DNA of 64,000 nt from MFD09286-c1 sp963701015 (GCA_963701015.1 OY969556.1:2170001-2234000); one strand, 5' to 3'. Positions 38,106 to 47,474 are shown, counted from the first letter of the stretch. A program made the numbers and translations. The notes: generated from the letters alone by a model not told the origin.

Positions 38106-39700
38106 CTACTTCTTTATCACAGCATTTTCGTGTACTTCACTGGCTCGTCCTGAAGGATCGGTATTTTTTTGCCATAGTGGAACCCATTTCAAAACAGATT
38201 CTACAGCACTTTTTTGCGGATAATGTTTTTCGAATATTGACCTGAATAAAAATGCTTCTTTTGTAGCGGGTGTATTATGAGGAAACCTTTCAGCTGCTGT
38301 TGCGAAATCTTTATCTGAAACAACTTTATTGCAATGTGCCTGAAGTCCATCAATCCAACTATATCCTACCCCATCGCTGAATTGTTCTTTCTGTCGCCAT
38401 AAAATTTCAGAAGGTAAATAAGGATCGTTCTTATCGTCAAATGCAGCCCTTACAATATATTTTTCGGCTTTCCCTGTTGCCCTGTCTGGACGTTTTGCGC
38501 CTCCATTAATATTCATTACAGCATCCAGAAAATACCTATCGAGGAAGGGAACACGAACTTCAATCCCATGTGCCATAGTAGATTTATCAGCCCTCAAACA
38601 ATCTGCCGTTGACAATAATCCAACCCTGCGAATTGTTTCCTTTGTAAATTCCTCATCCGAAGGGGCATTGTGAAAATATAAATAACCTCCAAAAATTTCA
38701 TCGGCACCTTCACCCGATAAAACAACTTTAATTCCCATATCGGAAATATACTTCGATAGAAAATACATTGGAGTTGAAGCTCTTATTGTAGTAACATCGT
38801 ACGATTCGGTATGCCAAATAATATCTTCAATTGCTTCAATACCCTGTTCAACTGTAAAATAAACATTATGATGTTTTGTGCCAATAAAATCGGCAACCTT
38901 TTGTGCTGCTTTAATATCTGGAACATCAGGATTTAATCCTACCGAGAATGAATGTAATTCCTGTTTTGTACCACGAAGTAATCTTTTTGTAATTGATGAT
39001 ATTAAACTTGAATCAAGCCCTCCTGATAACAAAACACCAAGTGGGACATCACTCATAAGTCTTTTTCGGGTAGCCTCTGTTAAAAAATAATTGATTTTAT
39101 TTAAATCAGCTTCATCATTACATTTTGTATAATCTTGGTATTTTGGTTTATAATATTTAACTAATCCTGTTTCGCCGGTGTAATAGTAACCAGGGGGAAA
39201 AGCTTCGAACCATGAACATTGGTCAGCAATTGCCTTCATTTCAGATGAAAAATACAAGGTGCCTTCATCATCTTTGCCATAATAAAAAGGTTTAACACCA
39301 ATTGGATCACGGGCAACCATAAATTTATCACCGTCAACAATTACAAAAGCCCAGTCTCCATCGAGTTCATTACAAAAATCGTAACCGTATTTTTCATATA
39401 AATGAACAATAACTTCACTATCACAAGTTGTACGGAAATTATGATCGGCCAACTTTGATTGGCGTAAATTCATATAATTATATATTTCGCCATTATGAGC
39501 TACATAGGCATTATTGGTTCCTCTAATTGGTTGACGGCCGAATTAAGGTCCATAATTGATAAACGTTCATGCGTAATGATATAACCATTTGGAAATTGTA
39601 CTGCTCCACTTTCGTCTGGTTCACGGTGGCTCATTCTTTTTGATAGCTTTTTAACCGTTTCCAAATCTTTCTTTCCTATTACTGCTAAAATACCACACAT
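38106..39700 (-). pseudogene. asnB: Asparagine synthetase B, interrupted by a frameshift
   Basis: The start (ATG at 39700) gives MCGILAVIGKKD with Cys2, the glutaminase nucleophile, and continues to STOP at 39500-39502. From about 39540 a different frame continues the family sequence (GRQPIRGTNNAYVAHNGEIYN, then residues to 38106), including the synthetase loop LLSGGLDSSLISS and VLSGEGADEIFGGYL. Adding one base after position 39540 would restore one chain of about 531 residues. The conserved HRGPD glutamine-pocket motif reads HREPD here. The enzyme would make asparagine from aspartate, glutamine and ATP. The break may be real or a sequencing/assembly error; the promoter upstream is intact. 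Confidence 0.85.
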
Positions 39701-39805
39701 ATTTCTGAAACTTTATTAATTTTATTTTGCAAGTTATTCGTTTAAAATTTATAAAATTGAACCTTGAAATTAACTGAAGTATTCAATTTTTAATTTTATG
39801 AGCCA

Positions 39806-39836
39806 CAAAAATAAATAAATGATACTAAAAACCAAA
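39806..39836 (-). promoter_or_regulatory. asnB promoter
   Basis: On the minus strand, TTTG (39836-39833) and TATTTTTG (39813-39806) are spaced by exactly 19 bases, a full match to the Bacteroides-type promoter. The predicted leader of about 100 bases ends at the asnB ATG (39700). Confidence 0.72.
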
Positions 39837-39932
39837 TCATTCTTACAAATTTTAAACAACTTAAGGTTTTTTATATAAGAATATTATTCGAAAACCATTT
39901 TTTAGGGGTTGAGAATTTAAAAATGAAAAATT

Positions 39933-40397
39933 ATGGAAGAAAATTTACAAATTGATACGGTTGATAAAAAAATATTATCAATAATTCAGGGTAACGCCCG
40001 AATACCATTTTTAGAAGTTGCAAGAGAATGTGGACTTTCGGGTGCAGCTATTCATCAAAGAGTGCAAAAACTTATTAAATTAGGTGTTATTACAGGATCT
40101 GAAGTAATTGTTGATCCTAAAAAAGTGGGTTATCATACTTGCGCGTATGTCGGAATTTATTTGGAAAAAGCCGGATTATATAAGGATGTAGTGGAGAAGC
40201 TCAGGGAAATACCTGAAATTACTCAATGTGATTATACCACCGGTAATTACTCCATTTTTGTAAAATTGTACACTCGTGATAATGAGCATTTAAAAACAAT
40301 TTTATCCGAAAATCTTCAATCTATTCAAGGAATTGTAAGAACTGAAACTTTTATTTGCCTTGAAGAAAGTTTTACCAGGCAAATTCATGTTGGTTAA
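39933..40397 (+). CDS. Lrp/AsnC-family transcriptional regulator
   Basis: A 154-residue regulator. The N-terminal winged helix-turn-helix spans about 6-65 (DTVDKKILSIIQGNARIPF, then ARECGLSGAAIHQRVQKLIK) and the C-terminal RAM/AsnC ligand-binding ferredoxin-like fold spans about 70-150 (VGIYLEKAGLYKDV, then TGNYSIFVKLYTRDNEHL). The family binds amino acids and controls their metabolism. It diverges from asnB across 232 bases, which suggests, but does not prove, control of asparagine synthesis. It has normal length with no anomalies. Confidence 0.92.
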   Translation: MEENLQIDTVDKKILSIIQGNARIPFLEVARECGLSGAAIHQRVQKLIKLGVITGSEVIVDPKKVGYHTCAYVGIYLEKAGLYKDVVEKLREIPEITQCDYTTGNYSIFVKLYTRDNEHLKTILSENLQSIQGIVRTETFICLEESFTRQIHVG

Positions 40398-40514
40398 TTT
40401 TTATTAATTTAAAATATGTTTAAACTTGCAACTGGTTTTACAATAAAATGACTTTTTTCAAAAAAAATATATTTTTCATTATTTTTTTCTACCTTTAAAT
40501 AAAGCTTTATTATT

Positions 40515-40748
40515 ATGTATAAAACAATAGTTATCCATTCACGATCGACATACTGGACTAATCCTGAGTTTAGTGAGGAAATGGAAGTTGATTCAGATGA
40601 CCTTGCAAAAGAAATGGAAGTTAAATGCAATGAACTAATTACTGATGGTTATCAAATAATTTCAATTATGCCAATCAGTTCCGGCAATGTTGTTAATGGA
40701 AGTGGCTATTACCATACCGAAAGTATTATTGTTACAGTGAAAAAATGA
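40515..40748 (+). CDS. Small conserved-looking protein, function unknown
   Basis: A 77-residue soluble protein. The pattern is an N-terminal beta strand (MYKTIVIHS), an acidic helix (residues 18-45, many Glu/Asp), then LITDGYQIISIMPISSGN and a final strand (YYHTESIIVTVKK). The GYQIISI-then-strand arrangement resembles small DUF4177-like folds, but no family can be named. A TACCTTTA at 40490-40497 resembles a -7 element with the final G replaced. The coding pattern and AT content match its neighbours, so the gene is likely real. Confidence 0.6.
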   Translation: MYKTIVIHSRSTYWTNPEFSEEMEVDSDDLAKEMEVKCNELITDGYQIISIMPISSGNVVNGSGYYHTESIIVTVKK

Positions 40749-40810
40749 TTTTCGCAAAATTTACAAATTTGTATTATCAATCACTGTTTCATTAAATTTA
40801 AAAGTGCTAA

Positions 40811-42055
40811 CTATTTACAATTATCTAAATAAAGGTCATTGGACTTGTAATTGCCTAAATTCATTGATTTTTTCCAATCAGCACAGGCTTCTTTCTTATC
40901 ATCCTGAATGAGATATATTTTTCCTCTTTCGCACAGGGCTATTGCATTTGTTGGTTCAATGAATAAAATTTCATTGTAATCTTTTAAAGCATTGGGTATT
41001 AGATTTGTTATTTTATACGAGGCTGCTCTTGCCAATAAATATTCGGTTTTTAATGGATTAATTTTTATTAATTTATTAAAATATCCAAGCGCTCCAAAAT
41101 AATTACCTGAGGCAAACTCAATTTGTCCTGCCAGAAATATCGCTGAAGTATCATTTTCAAATAAATTTAAATAAGTTTCAATATCATTTTTGGCTGCTTC
41201 GTATTTATTCAATGCTAATTCTAATTCGGCTTTGGAAATATAACATTGAAAATTGGCCGGTTCACTGGTAATTGCCAAAGCGTAATCAGCTACGGCATCT
41301 TTCTTTTTCCCAAGTTTTGTATAAACCTCAGCCCTACCTGAATAATATTCACTATTACGTTTGTTTGCATTAATTGCTAAATTATAATCACTTATTGCGC
41401 TGTTATAATTTCCCAATTCAAAATATGATTTAGCCCTAAAATAAAATAATTCGTGATGCCTTGAATTTTCTTTTAATACATCACTTAAATAATTTATTAC
41501 ACCCAACCAATCTTTATTGTCAAACATAAACCGTGCTTCACTTGTCTGAGAATCATATTTATCATACCAGTCGGTTTTCCATAAATCTTTCCAATCATCA
41601 GTATTTTCAAATTTAGCAAAGGCCTTTTCGAGCCTTATTTCAACTTGTGGCAGTTTATAAGTCGAGGCCAAATGTTTTTTTAAATATTTAATAGCATTGG
41701 GTTCGTCGTTTAATCGGGCATAGCATTTTGCAATTTCTATATCGGAAATATCACTAATATTTTTGTTGGCCAGGTTATAGTCCGTCAATGCTTCATTAAA
41801 AAGCTTTTTCTTGTAATAAATATTTCCCCTAAGAATTAAAATTTTAGAATCATTGTTTTTGTTCAGAAGTATCTTTGAATAATAAGCAATTGCTGAATCG
41901 GGTAAATTTTTAATTTCAAATGCTTTTGCCTTCATATAATCTGAAGGTTGAGAAAATGCTTGTGTTGTATTCAAAATAAACAGGCACACAAAAAAATTCC
42001 TGTATAATTTGTTACATTCAGGAATCAAAATTTTATTTTGAATTTTACCAGCCAT
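40811..42055 (-). CDS. Secreted TPR-repeat protein
   Basis: A 414-residue protein starting at ATG 42055; an in-frame GTG one codon upstream is less likely. A hydrophobic stretch (about residues 20-34, ending QAFSQ) is a signal peptide with an unusually long polar n-region. The mature part is made of about nine TPR units, for example NYNSAISDYNLAINANKR and KKDAVADYALAITSEPAN. It is probably a periplasmic scaffold. The end, SMNLGNYKSNDLYLDNCK, resembles the closing segment of many Bacteroidetes TPR proteins. No partner is evident; it lies 53 bases downstream of pyk on the same strand. Confidence 0.78.
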   Translation of the reverse strand: MAGKIQNKILIPECNKLYRNFFVCLFILNTTQAFSQPSDYMKAKAFEIKNLPDSAIAYYSKILLNKNNDSKILILRGNIYYKKKLFNEALTDYNLANKNISDISDIEIAKCYARLNDEPNAIKYLKKHLASTYKLPQVEIRLEKAFAKFENTDDWKDLWKTDWYDKYDSQTSEARFMFDNKDWLGVINYLSDVLKENSRHHELFYFRAKSYFELGNYNSAISDYNLAINANKRNSEYYSGRAEVYTKLGKKKDAVADYALAITSEPANFQCYISKAELELALNKYEAAKNDIETYLNLFENDTSAIFLAGQIEFASGNYFGALGYFNKLIKINPLKTEYLLARAASYKITNLIPNALKDYNEILFIEPTNAIALCERGKIYLIQDDKKEACADWKKSMNLGNYKSNDLYLDNCK

Positions 42056-42111
42056 CACAAAATGTAATTTTTTAGTAAAATAATGAAATAATATTGGCTT
42101 AATCCTTAAAT

Positions 42112-43527
42112 TTATTTGTGACGGAACAAAAGCTTTTCAACCGGGCTAATTTCAATAAAAGATGCGCCAAAGTTACTTCCAAAGTTCCCGGCAATAACTA
42201 CTACCAAATCGTTACTTTTTAAAGTGCCATTATCTAGATGGCTCATCAATGCTTTGTGGACAAATTCATAACTATTTTTTGTTTCTTCAATATATTGTGG
42301 AAATACACCAAAAGATAAAGATAATTCGCGAACTACGCGTTTATTATAGCAATGTGCAAAAATTGGTCTCCGACCACGAAAACCGGCCATATTTCTGATT
42401 GATCTTCCGGTTTCACTATCTGCTATTATAGCTTTGGCATTTAATTTTATAGCTCCTTCAACAGCAGTTTTAGTAAGGTAAGCCGAACGTTCATTGCTTA
42501 ATACAACAATAGCAGCGTCATGTATTTCGTTTCGCGATTTTTCAACTTCAGTAGCAACGCGGGTCATGGTTTCTACTGCCTCAAGAGGATATTGCCCTGA
42601 AGCTGTTTCACCGCTCAACATTATAGCATCTGTTTTACTGAATATTGCATTGGCTATATCGCTTACTTCTGCTCGTGTTGGGCGAGGGTTGTTTATCATT
42701 GAATGCAGCATTTGGGTTGCAATAATTACCGGTTTGCGGTGTGCTATGCACTTGTTAATTAATATCTTTTGAATTCCAGGGATTTTCTCGTAAGGAATTT
42801 CAATGGCTAAATCGCCACGTGCAACCATAATTCCATACACATGTTCTAATATTTCATCAATATTATCAACACCTTCCTGATTTTCAATTTTTGCAATTAT
42901 TTTTATTTCACTTTTGTGCTCATCTAAAATTTCCTGGATAGCTTTTATGTCCTCTTTATTCCTAACAAATGAATGTGCAATAAAATCCACATCCTGTTGA
43001 ATGCAAAACCTAACATATTCTTTATCTTTCTCACTTAATGCAGGCAATTTAAAACTTACTTGGGGAACGTTTATACTTTTCTTACCTTCTATTTTCCCTT
43101 TATTAAGTGCTTTGCATACTAAATAATCATCCTTTTTCTCAACAACTTCAAGTTCCAATTGTCCATCATCTATTAATATCCTGCAATTCAAAGGTATTTC
43201 GTGAACAAATCCTTTGTAATTTACATATACACATTCATTACTGGTGACCTCATCGGGATTTCCTTTGAAAATTACTGTATCGCCCGTATTCATTTCAAAA
43301 GGGTTGCTTGCAGCTGTTGTTCTTATTTCAGGGCCTTTTGTATCAACTATTAAAGCAATATTTTCCGAAACTTTTCGAACATTATCAATCACTTTTTGAG
43401 TTTCTTCAAAGGACTGGTGTGCCGTATTTAATCGAACAACATCCATTCCTGCTTTATGTAACTTTTTTAAAAAATCAACATCACAATTTCTGTCTGAAAT
43501 TGTTGCCACAATTTTAGTTCTCTTCAT
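42112..43527 (-). CDS. pyk: Pyruvate kinase
   Basis: A 471-residue glycolytic enzyme that converts phosphoenolpyruvate and ADP to pyruvate and ATP. The barrel holds VVRLNTAHQSFEE, VDTKGPEIRTT, KIENQEGVDNIDEIL (catalytic Lys), GIMVARGDLAIEIPYEKIP (metal ligands) and NNPRPTRAEVSDIANAI with MLSGETASGQYP. The C-terminal domain is about 330-471. MLHSM replaces the common MLESM, a mild variation. The substrate-site His in RLNTAHQS is present where many enzymes have RLNFSHG. Length is normal. Confidence 0.95.
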   Translation of the reverse strand: MKRTKIVATISDRNCDVDFLKKLHKAGMDVVRLNTAHQSFEETQKVIDNVRKVSENIALIVDTKGPEIRTTAASNPFEMNTGDTVIFKGNPDEVTSNECVYVNYKGFVHEIPLNCRILIDDGQLELEVVEKKDDYLVCKALNKGKIEGKKSINVPQVSFKLPALSEKDKEYVRFCIQQDVDFIAHSFVRNKEDIKAIQEILDEHKSEIKIIAKIENQEGVDNIDEILEHVYGIMVARGDLAIEIPYEKIPGIQKILINKCIAHRKPVIIATQMLHSMINNPRPTRAEVSDIANAIFSKTDAIMLSGETASGQYPLEAVETMTRVATEVEKSRNEIHDAAIVVLSNERSAYLTKTAVEGAIKLNAKAIIADSETGRSIRNMAGFRGRRPIFAHCYNKRVVRELSLSFGVFPQYIEETKNSYEFVHKALMSHLDNGTLKSNDLVVVIAGNFGSNFGASFIEISPVEKLLFRHK

Positions 43528-43711
43528 ATCTTGAAATTTGTTTACCTTGTAATATCAGAAATAAACGCTTTAAAAACAATTATACTCCGCTTTCAATCAA
43601 AATGTTGATTGCAGGAAATTAGTAAAATTATGCGGTTAGTTAGTTGGTCAGCTTGCAAAAAGACATGTTGAATGAATCCAACCAGTCTCTCCGAAATTGC
43701 GGCAAAAGTAA

Positions 43712-43741
43712 TTGGAATTACTTATTATTCCAATAAATTTG
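43712..43741 (+). promoter_or_regulatory. xer gene promoter with inverted repeat in the spacer
   Basis: TTG at 43712-43714 and TAAATTTG at 43734-43741 are spaced by 19 bases. An inverted repeat, TTGGAAT (43712-43718) and ATTCCAA (43727-43733), fills the spacer. The ATG follows at 43754, giving a leader of only a few bases. Confidence 0.68.
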
Positions 43742-43753
43742 TAAAAAAAATGA

Positions 43754-44656
43754 ATGACCTGGGATGAAGCTATAATTGAATTTAGAAATTACCTTAGGAT
43801 TGAACGTTCTCTTTCAAGCAATTCTGTTGATGCTTATGATGATGATTTGACCAAACTTAAGCGATTTTTTGAAGTTTCAGGAAAAATGACAACTCCTGAA
43901 AGTGTAACATTCAATGATATGCAGAATTTTCTGGTTTGGGTAAATGAACTTGGAATGAGTGCCAGAAGTCAGTCCAGAATTTTATCCGGCTTACGAACAT
44001 TTTTTAAATATTTATTAATTGATGATGTAATTTCAAACGATCCAACCTCGTTAATTGAATCACCCAAACTAGGCCGTAAACTTCCTGTAGTACTGTCAAT
44101 TGAAGAGATAGATTCACTTTTAGCTGCAATAGATATGAGCAAACCTGAAGGACGCAGGAATAGAGCTATAATTGAATCGCTTTACAGTTGCGGTTTGCGT
44201 GTTACCGAACTGGTTGAACTTCGCCTTTCCAATCTATTTTTTGATATGGGTTTTATTAAAGTCATTGGCAAGGGTGATAAAGAAAGGCTGGTACCAATAA
44301 GCGAAAAAGCTATGCGTGAAATTCAAAATTATTTGCCCGATAGAAATTCTCTTTTACATAAAATTGATAAACAAAGTGAAAATATCGTTTTTTTAAATAA
44401 TCGCGGCAAAAAGCTTACACGTGTAATGATTTTTACAATTATTAAACGTTTGGCTGAAAAAATAGGATTGAAGAAAACTATTAGTCCACACACTTTCAGA
44501 CATTCTTTTGCATCACATTTAGTTGAAGGTGGTGCAGATTTAAGGGCAGTTCAGGAAATGCTCGGGCATGAAAGTATTATAACTACTGAAATTTATACAC
44601 ATTTAGATCGTGAGTATTTACGCGACGCCATAATTCGCTTTCACCCGCGATCGTAA
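43754..44656 (+). CDS. xerD: XerC/XerD-family tyrosine recombinase
   Basis: A 300-residue recombinase of typical Xer length. The N-terminal SAM-like DNA-binding domain is about 1-90 (RNYLRIERSLSSNSVDAY). The catalytic domain has Arg149 in SCGLRVTEL, a Lys in VIGKGDKERLVP, HTFRHSFASHLVEGGADL, LGHESIITTEIYTH and the nucleophile Tyr in that last block. It likely resolves chromosome dimers with a second Xer at dif. XerC versus XerD cannot be settled by eye, and no dif-like site was recognised nearby. Confidence 0.9.
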   Translation: MTWDEAIIEFRNYLRIERSLSSNSVDAYDDDLTKLKRFFEVSGKMTTPESVTFNDMQNFLVWVNELGMSARSQSRILSGLRTFFKYLLIDDVISNDPTSLIESPKLGRKLPVVLSIEEIDSLLAAIDMSKPEGRRNRAIIESLYSCGLRVTELVELRLSNLFFDMGFIKVIGKGDKERLVPISEKAMREIQNYLPDRNSLLHKIDKQSENIVFLNNRGKKLTRVMIFTIIKRLAEKIGLKKTISPHTFRHSFASHLVEGGADLRAVQEMLGHESIITTEIYTHLDREYLRDAIIRFHPRS

Positions 44657-44710
44657 TTTAGAATAAAATGAAAATGATATTTGATATTTTTATTTGTATA
44701 GGTCTTATAT

Positions 44711-44738
44711 GTCTTTAGTCTTTAGTCTTTAGCCTTTT
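44711..44738. repeat. Tandem GTCTTTA heptamers
   Basis: Three exact copies of GTCTTTA (44711-44731) and a fourth degenerate copy GCCTTTT (44732-44738) lie between the convergent ends of the xer and RNA methylase genes. The repeat stops 8 bases from the methylase stop codon. Confidence 0.75.
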
Positions 44739-44746
44739 ACCATAAT

Positions 44747-45283
44747 CTATCTATAATTTCTAAATTTTTTATAAAATTCCCAAATAACAATTCCTGCACT
44801 AATTGAAATATTTAGCGAATGTTTTGTCCCATGTTGTGCAATCTCTATGCAATAATCGCTTAAATCTACAATTTGCTGGTCAACGCCCTTTACTTCATTG
44901 CCAAATACTATTGCATATTTATTCGCATCTGAAATTTCAAAATCCATTAAATCTGAACTGTGTTCAACTTGTTCAATAGATATAATTGTATATCCTTCAT
45001 TTTTAAGTTTTTGAATTGCATCAAGGGTAGTATTAAAATATTGCCAGTGAACAGAATTTTCAGAACCTAATGCAGATTTGTGAATTTCGGCATTGGGAGG
45101 TATTGCTGTTATACCACATAAATAAATACTTTCCATTACAAATGCATCGACTGTTCGGAATACCGCGCCAACATTATGCTGGCTACGTATGTTGTCCAAT
45201 ACAATGATTATTGGAATTTTCTTTACAAATTTGAACTCTTCGGGAGTTAGCCTGTTTAACTCACTGTTGAGAAGTTTTCGCAT
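44747..45283 (-). CDS. SpoU/TrmH-family RNA 2'-O-methyltransferase
   Basis: A 178-residue SPOUT methylase lacking extra domains. Motif 1 is LDNIRSQHNVGAVFRTVDAF, motif 2 is YAIVFGNEVKGV, and motif 3 is GTKHSLNISISAGIVIWEF, all complete, including the Arg, Glu and Asn of the family. It transfers a methyl group from SAM to a ribose in tRNA or rRNA; the target nucleotide cannot be told. It is convergent with xer, with 90 bases between the stops. Confidence 0.92.
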   Translation of the reverse strand: MRKLLNSELNRLTPEEFKFVKKIPIIIVLDNIRSQHNVGAVFRTVDAFVMESIYLCGITAIPPNAEIHKSALGSENSVHWQYFNTTLDAIQKLKNEGYTIISIEQVEHSSDLMDFEISDANKYAIVFGNEVKGVDQQIVDLSDYCIEIAQHGTKHSLNISISAGIVIWEFYKKFRNYR

Positions 45284-45442
45284 AAATTGCCATTAAATTT
45301 CAAATGGTGAAATTAAAAAAAAATAGGTATTTTAGACAAAAGTGATTTTGATTTGTTTAAACTTAAATTTCCTTTTAAAAACAAAGGATTGAGAATTTGT
45401 TATAGCATACAAAATTTATAAAAAGCAATAAAATAATAGTAT

Positions 45443-46633
45443 ATGAATTTGCACGAATATCAAGCCAAACAATTATTACGACAATATTGTGTTTCAGTAC
45501 CTGCAGGAATTATGGTCGATTCATCTAATGCAGCAGTTGAAGCAGCTAAGAAAATAAAGGAAAAAACTGGAATTGAAACTTGGGCAGTAAAAGCGCAAAT
45601 TCATGCAGGTGGCAGAGGTAAAGGAGGCGGAGTTAAAATCGCGAAAACATTGGATGAAGTCAATTTATTTGCCCATGAAATTTTGGGAATGACATTGGTT
45701 ACACATCAAACCGGACCTGAAGGAAAATTAGTAAGGAAAATATTAGTTGAACAAAGCATCTATTATCCAGGTGAATCAGCTGTTAAAGAATTCTATTTAA
45801 GTATATTGCTCAATAGGGTAAGTGGTCGTTATGTAATTGTTTATTCTACTGAAGGTGGCATGGATATTGAAACAGTTGCTGATAAAACACCACATTTGAT
45901 TCATCGCGAAGAAATTGACCCAAAAGTAGGTTTACGGATTTTTCAGGCCAGAAAAATTGCATTCAATTTAGGATTAAGCGGAAAAGCTTTAGCTGAAATG
46001 GTTTCGTTTATTACCTACTTGTTTGATGCCTATGAAAAAATGGATGCTTCATTAATTGAAATTAACCCAGTTGTTAAAACTTCCGATAATAAAATTTATG
46101 CTGCCGATGCCAAAGTTATTCTAGATGATAATGCATTATTTCGCCATACTGACTTAGCCGAATTGCGTGATATTAACGAAGAAGACCCTGCCGAAATTGA
46201 AGCCGGTCATTTTGGGCTGAATTTTGTAAAATTAAACGGCAATGTAGGTTGTATGGTAAATGGAGCTGGATTAGCCATGGCAACAATGGATATTATAAAA
46301 CTTTCAGGAGGAGAACCAGCAAATTTCCTTGATGTTGGAGGAACAGCAAACGCCCAAACTGTTGAAGCCGGATTTAGGATTATATTAAAAGATACCAATG
46401 TAAAAGCCGTTTTAATTAATATTTTTGGAGGAATTGTCCGTTGCGACCGTGTTGCGCAGGGAGTTGTAGATGCATATAACAATATTGGCAGTATTCATGT
46501 GCCTGTTATCGTGCGTTTGCAGGGAACTAATGCCGAAGATGGAAAAAAACTGATTGACAATTCAGGATTAAAAGTATTCTCAGCTACTACTTTGCAGGAA
46601 GCTGCAGATATTGTTAATAAGGTAATATCCTGA
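45443..46633 (+). CDS. sucC: Succinate-CoA ligase, beta subunit
   Basis: A 396-residue subunit. The ATP-grasp part opens with NLHEYQAKQLLRQYCV and has WAVKAQIHAGGRGKGGGVK, then LIEINPVVKT. The C-terminal CoA-ligase-like domain has NGAGLAMATMDIIKLSGG and LINIFGGIVRCDRVAQGVV. It cleaves or forms succinyl-CoA with ATP or GTP in the TCA cycle. The alpha subunit (sucD) is not next to it, unlike in many bacteria. It is divergent from the RNA methylase and converges closely on a CDGSH gene, with only 5 bases between stops. Confidence 0.94.
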   Translation: MNLHEYQAKQLLRQYCVSVPAGIMVDSSNAAVEAAKKIKEKTGIETWAVKAQIHAGGRGKGGGVKIAKTLDEVNLFAHEILGMTLVTHQTGPEGKLVRKILVEQSIYYPGESAVKEFYLSILLNRVSGRYVIVYSTEGGMDIETVADKTPHLIHREEIDPKVGLRIFQARKIAFNLGLSGKALAEMVSFITYLFDAYEKMDASLIEINPVVKTSDNKIYAADAKVILDDNALFRHTDLAELRDINEEDPAEIEAGHFGLNFVKLNGNVGCMVNGAGLAMATMDIIKLSGGEPANFLDVGGTANAQTVEAGFRIILKDTNVKAVLINIFGGIVRCDRVAQGVVDAYNNIGSIHVPVIVRLQGTNAEDGKKLIDNSGLKVFSATTLQEAADIVNKVIS

Positions 46634-46638
46634 TTTCT

Positions 46639-46824
46639 TTATCCTTTTTTATGTGATCCATCACAAAATGGTTTTGTTTTCGATTTACCACATCGGCAAA
46701 ATAGTGCTTCGTCGGTTATATCAATAATTTTACCATTTAAATCTATAATTTTAAATGTACCGGTTGCACGTAATGGTTCCATTTTTAATAATCCTGAACT
46801 CAACCGTTGCACTTTTCTTTTCAT
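46639..46824 (-). CDS. Small CDGSH iron-sulfur protein
   Basis: A 61-residue protein, started at ATG 46824 rather than an upstream GTG. It is almost wholly a CDGSH domain: the motif CRCGKSKTKPFCDGSH has Cys43, Cys45, Cys54 and His58, which bind a [2Fe-2S] cluster. Before it, GTFKIIDLNGKIID forms the strand pair seen in the family. It is probably a redox or cluster-transfer protein in the cytoplasm. It lies close to a second CDGSH gene on the same strand (61 bases). Confidence 0.88.
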   Translation of the reverse strand: MKRKVQRLSSGLLKMEPLRATGTFKIIDLNGKIIDITDEALFCRCGKSKTKPFCDGSHKKG

Positions 46825-46885
46825 CACTCATAAAATAATCCTGAAATTTCCTATTGTTTTGTTATTCGATATCAATTAATATAAA

Positions 46886-47365
46886 TTAGTCATTGTCTGA
46901 TTTAAATCCTATTTTTCTATGGAATCCATCGCAGAAAGGCGGGTTATTGGTTGCCCCACATCTGCAAAACGAAGTCATTGCCATTGTTTTAAGTTGATTG
47001 CCTTGCGCATCGTATATTACAAATGAACCTTGTACAACCAGTGGCCCGTCACGCATCACCTGAACCAATACTGGTCGGTTATGTACTTCAGTTGCATAAG
47101 CATTTGCACTTTTAACTTTTTCGTTTTCCGAGGTTTTATTTTTTGCTTCATCGTTCCACTTAAATGTTAAAGCATCGGTAGGGCATTTATTAACTATATC
47201 AATAATTTTTTCAGATGGCGCACCTTTCATATTTACCCACGGACGTTTTCGCGGGTTAAAAACTTCTATTAATTCCCTGTAACATGTTGTAGCATGAATG
47301 CATTTGTCGGGTTTCCAAAACACGGTTATTTCACCATTGGTATATTCCCTGTTTTCTTGTTCCAT
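46886..47365 (-). CDS. Fer4-like plus CDGSH iron-sulfur protein
   Basis: A 159-residue two-domain protein. The N-terminal part is a divergent 4Fe-4S mono-cluster domain (YjdI/Fer4_19 type) with Cys22, Cys28 (KCIHATTC) and Cys61 (NKCPTDAL). A linker (about 70-95) leads to a CDGSH domain with CRCGATNNPPFCDGFH (Cys134, Cys136, Cys145, His149); the usual Ser/Ala before His is Phe here. Both domains should carry clusters, so an electron-transfer or redox-sensing role is likely, but no substrate is known. Confidence 0.86.
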   Translation of the reverse strand: MEQENREYTNGEITVFWKPDKCIHATTCYRELIEVFNPRKRPWVNMKGAPSEKIIDIVNKCPTDALTFKWNDEAKNKTSENEKVKSANAYATEVHNRPVLVQVMRDGPLVVQGSFVIYDAQGNQLKTMAMTSFCRCGATNNPPFCDGFHRKIGFKSDND

Positions 47366-47466
47366 TTTCAGAAAAGATATTTTTCCAAAGATAATTATAG
47401 AATTCGAGTATTTTCAAAGATGCGTTAAAACTTAATTTAGCTGCATTCAATGATAATAATGATTGT

Positions 47467-47474
47467 TAACTTTG
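47467..47474 (+). promoter_or_regulatory. -7 promoter element of the DUF4294-thpR pair
   Basis: TAACTTTG matches TAnnTTTG and lies 18 bases before ATG 47493. No TTG was found at -33, so support is partial. The position argues against the longer frame that would start with TTG at 47463, inside this element. Confidence 0.5.
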
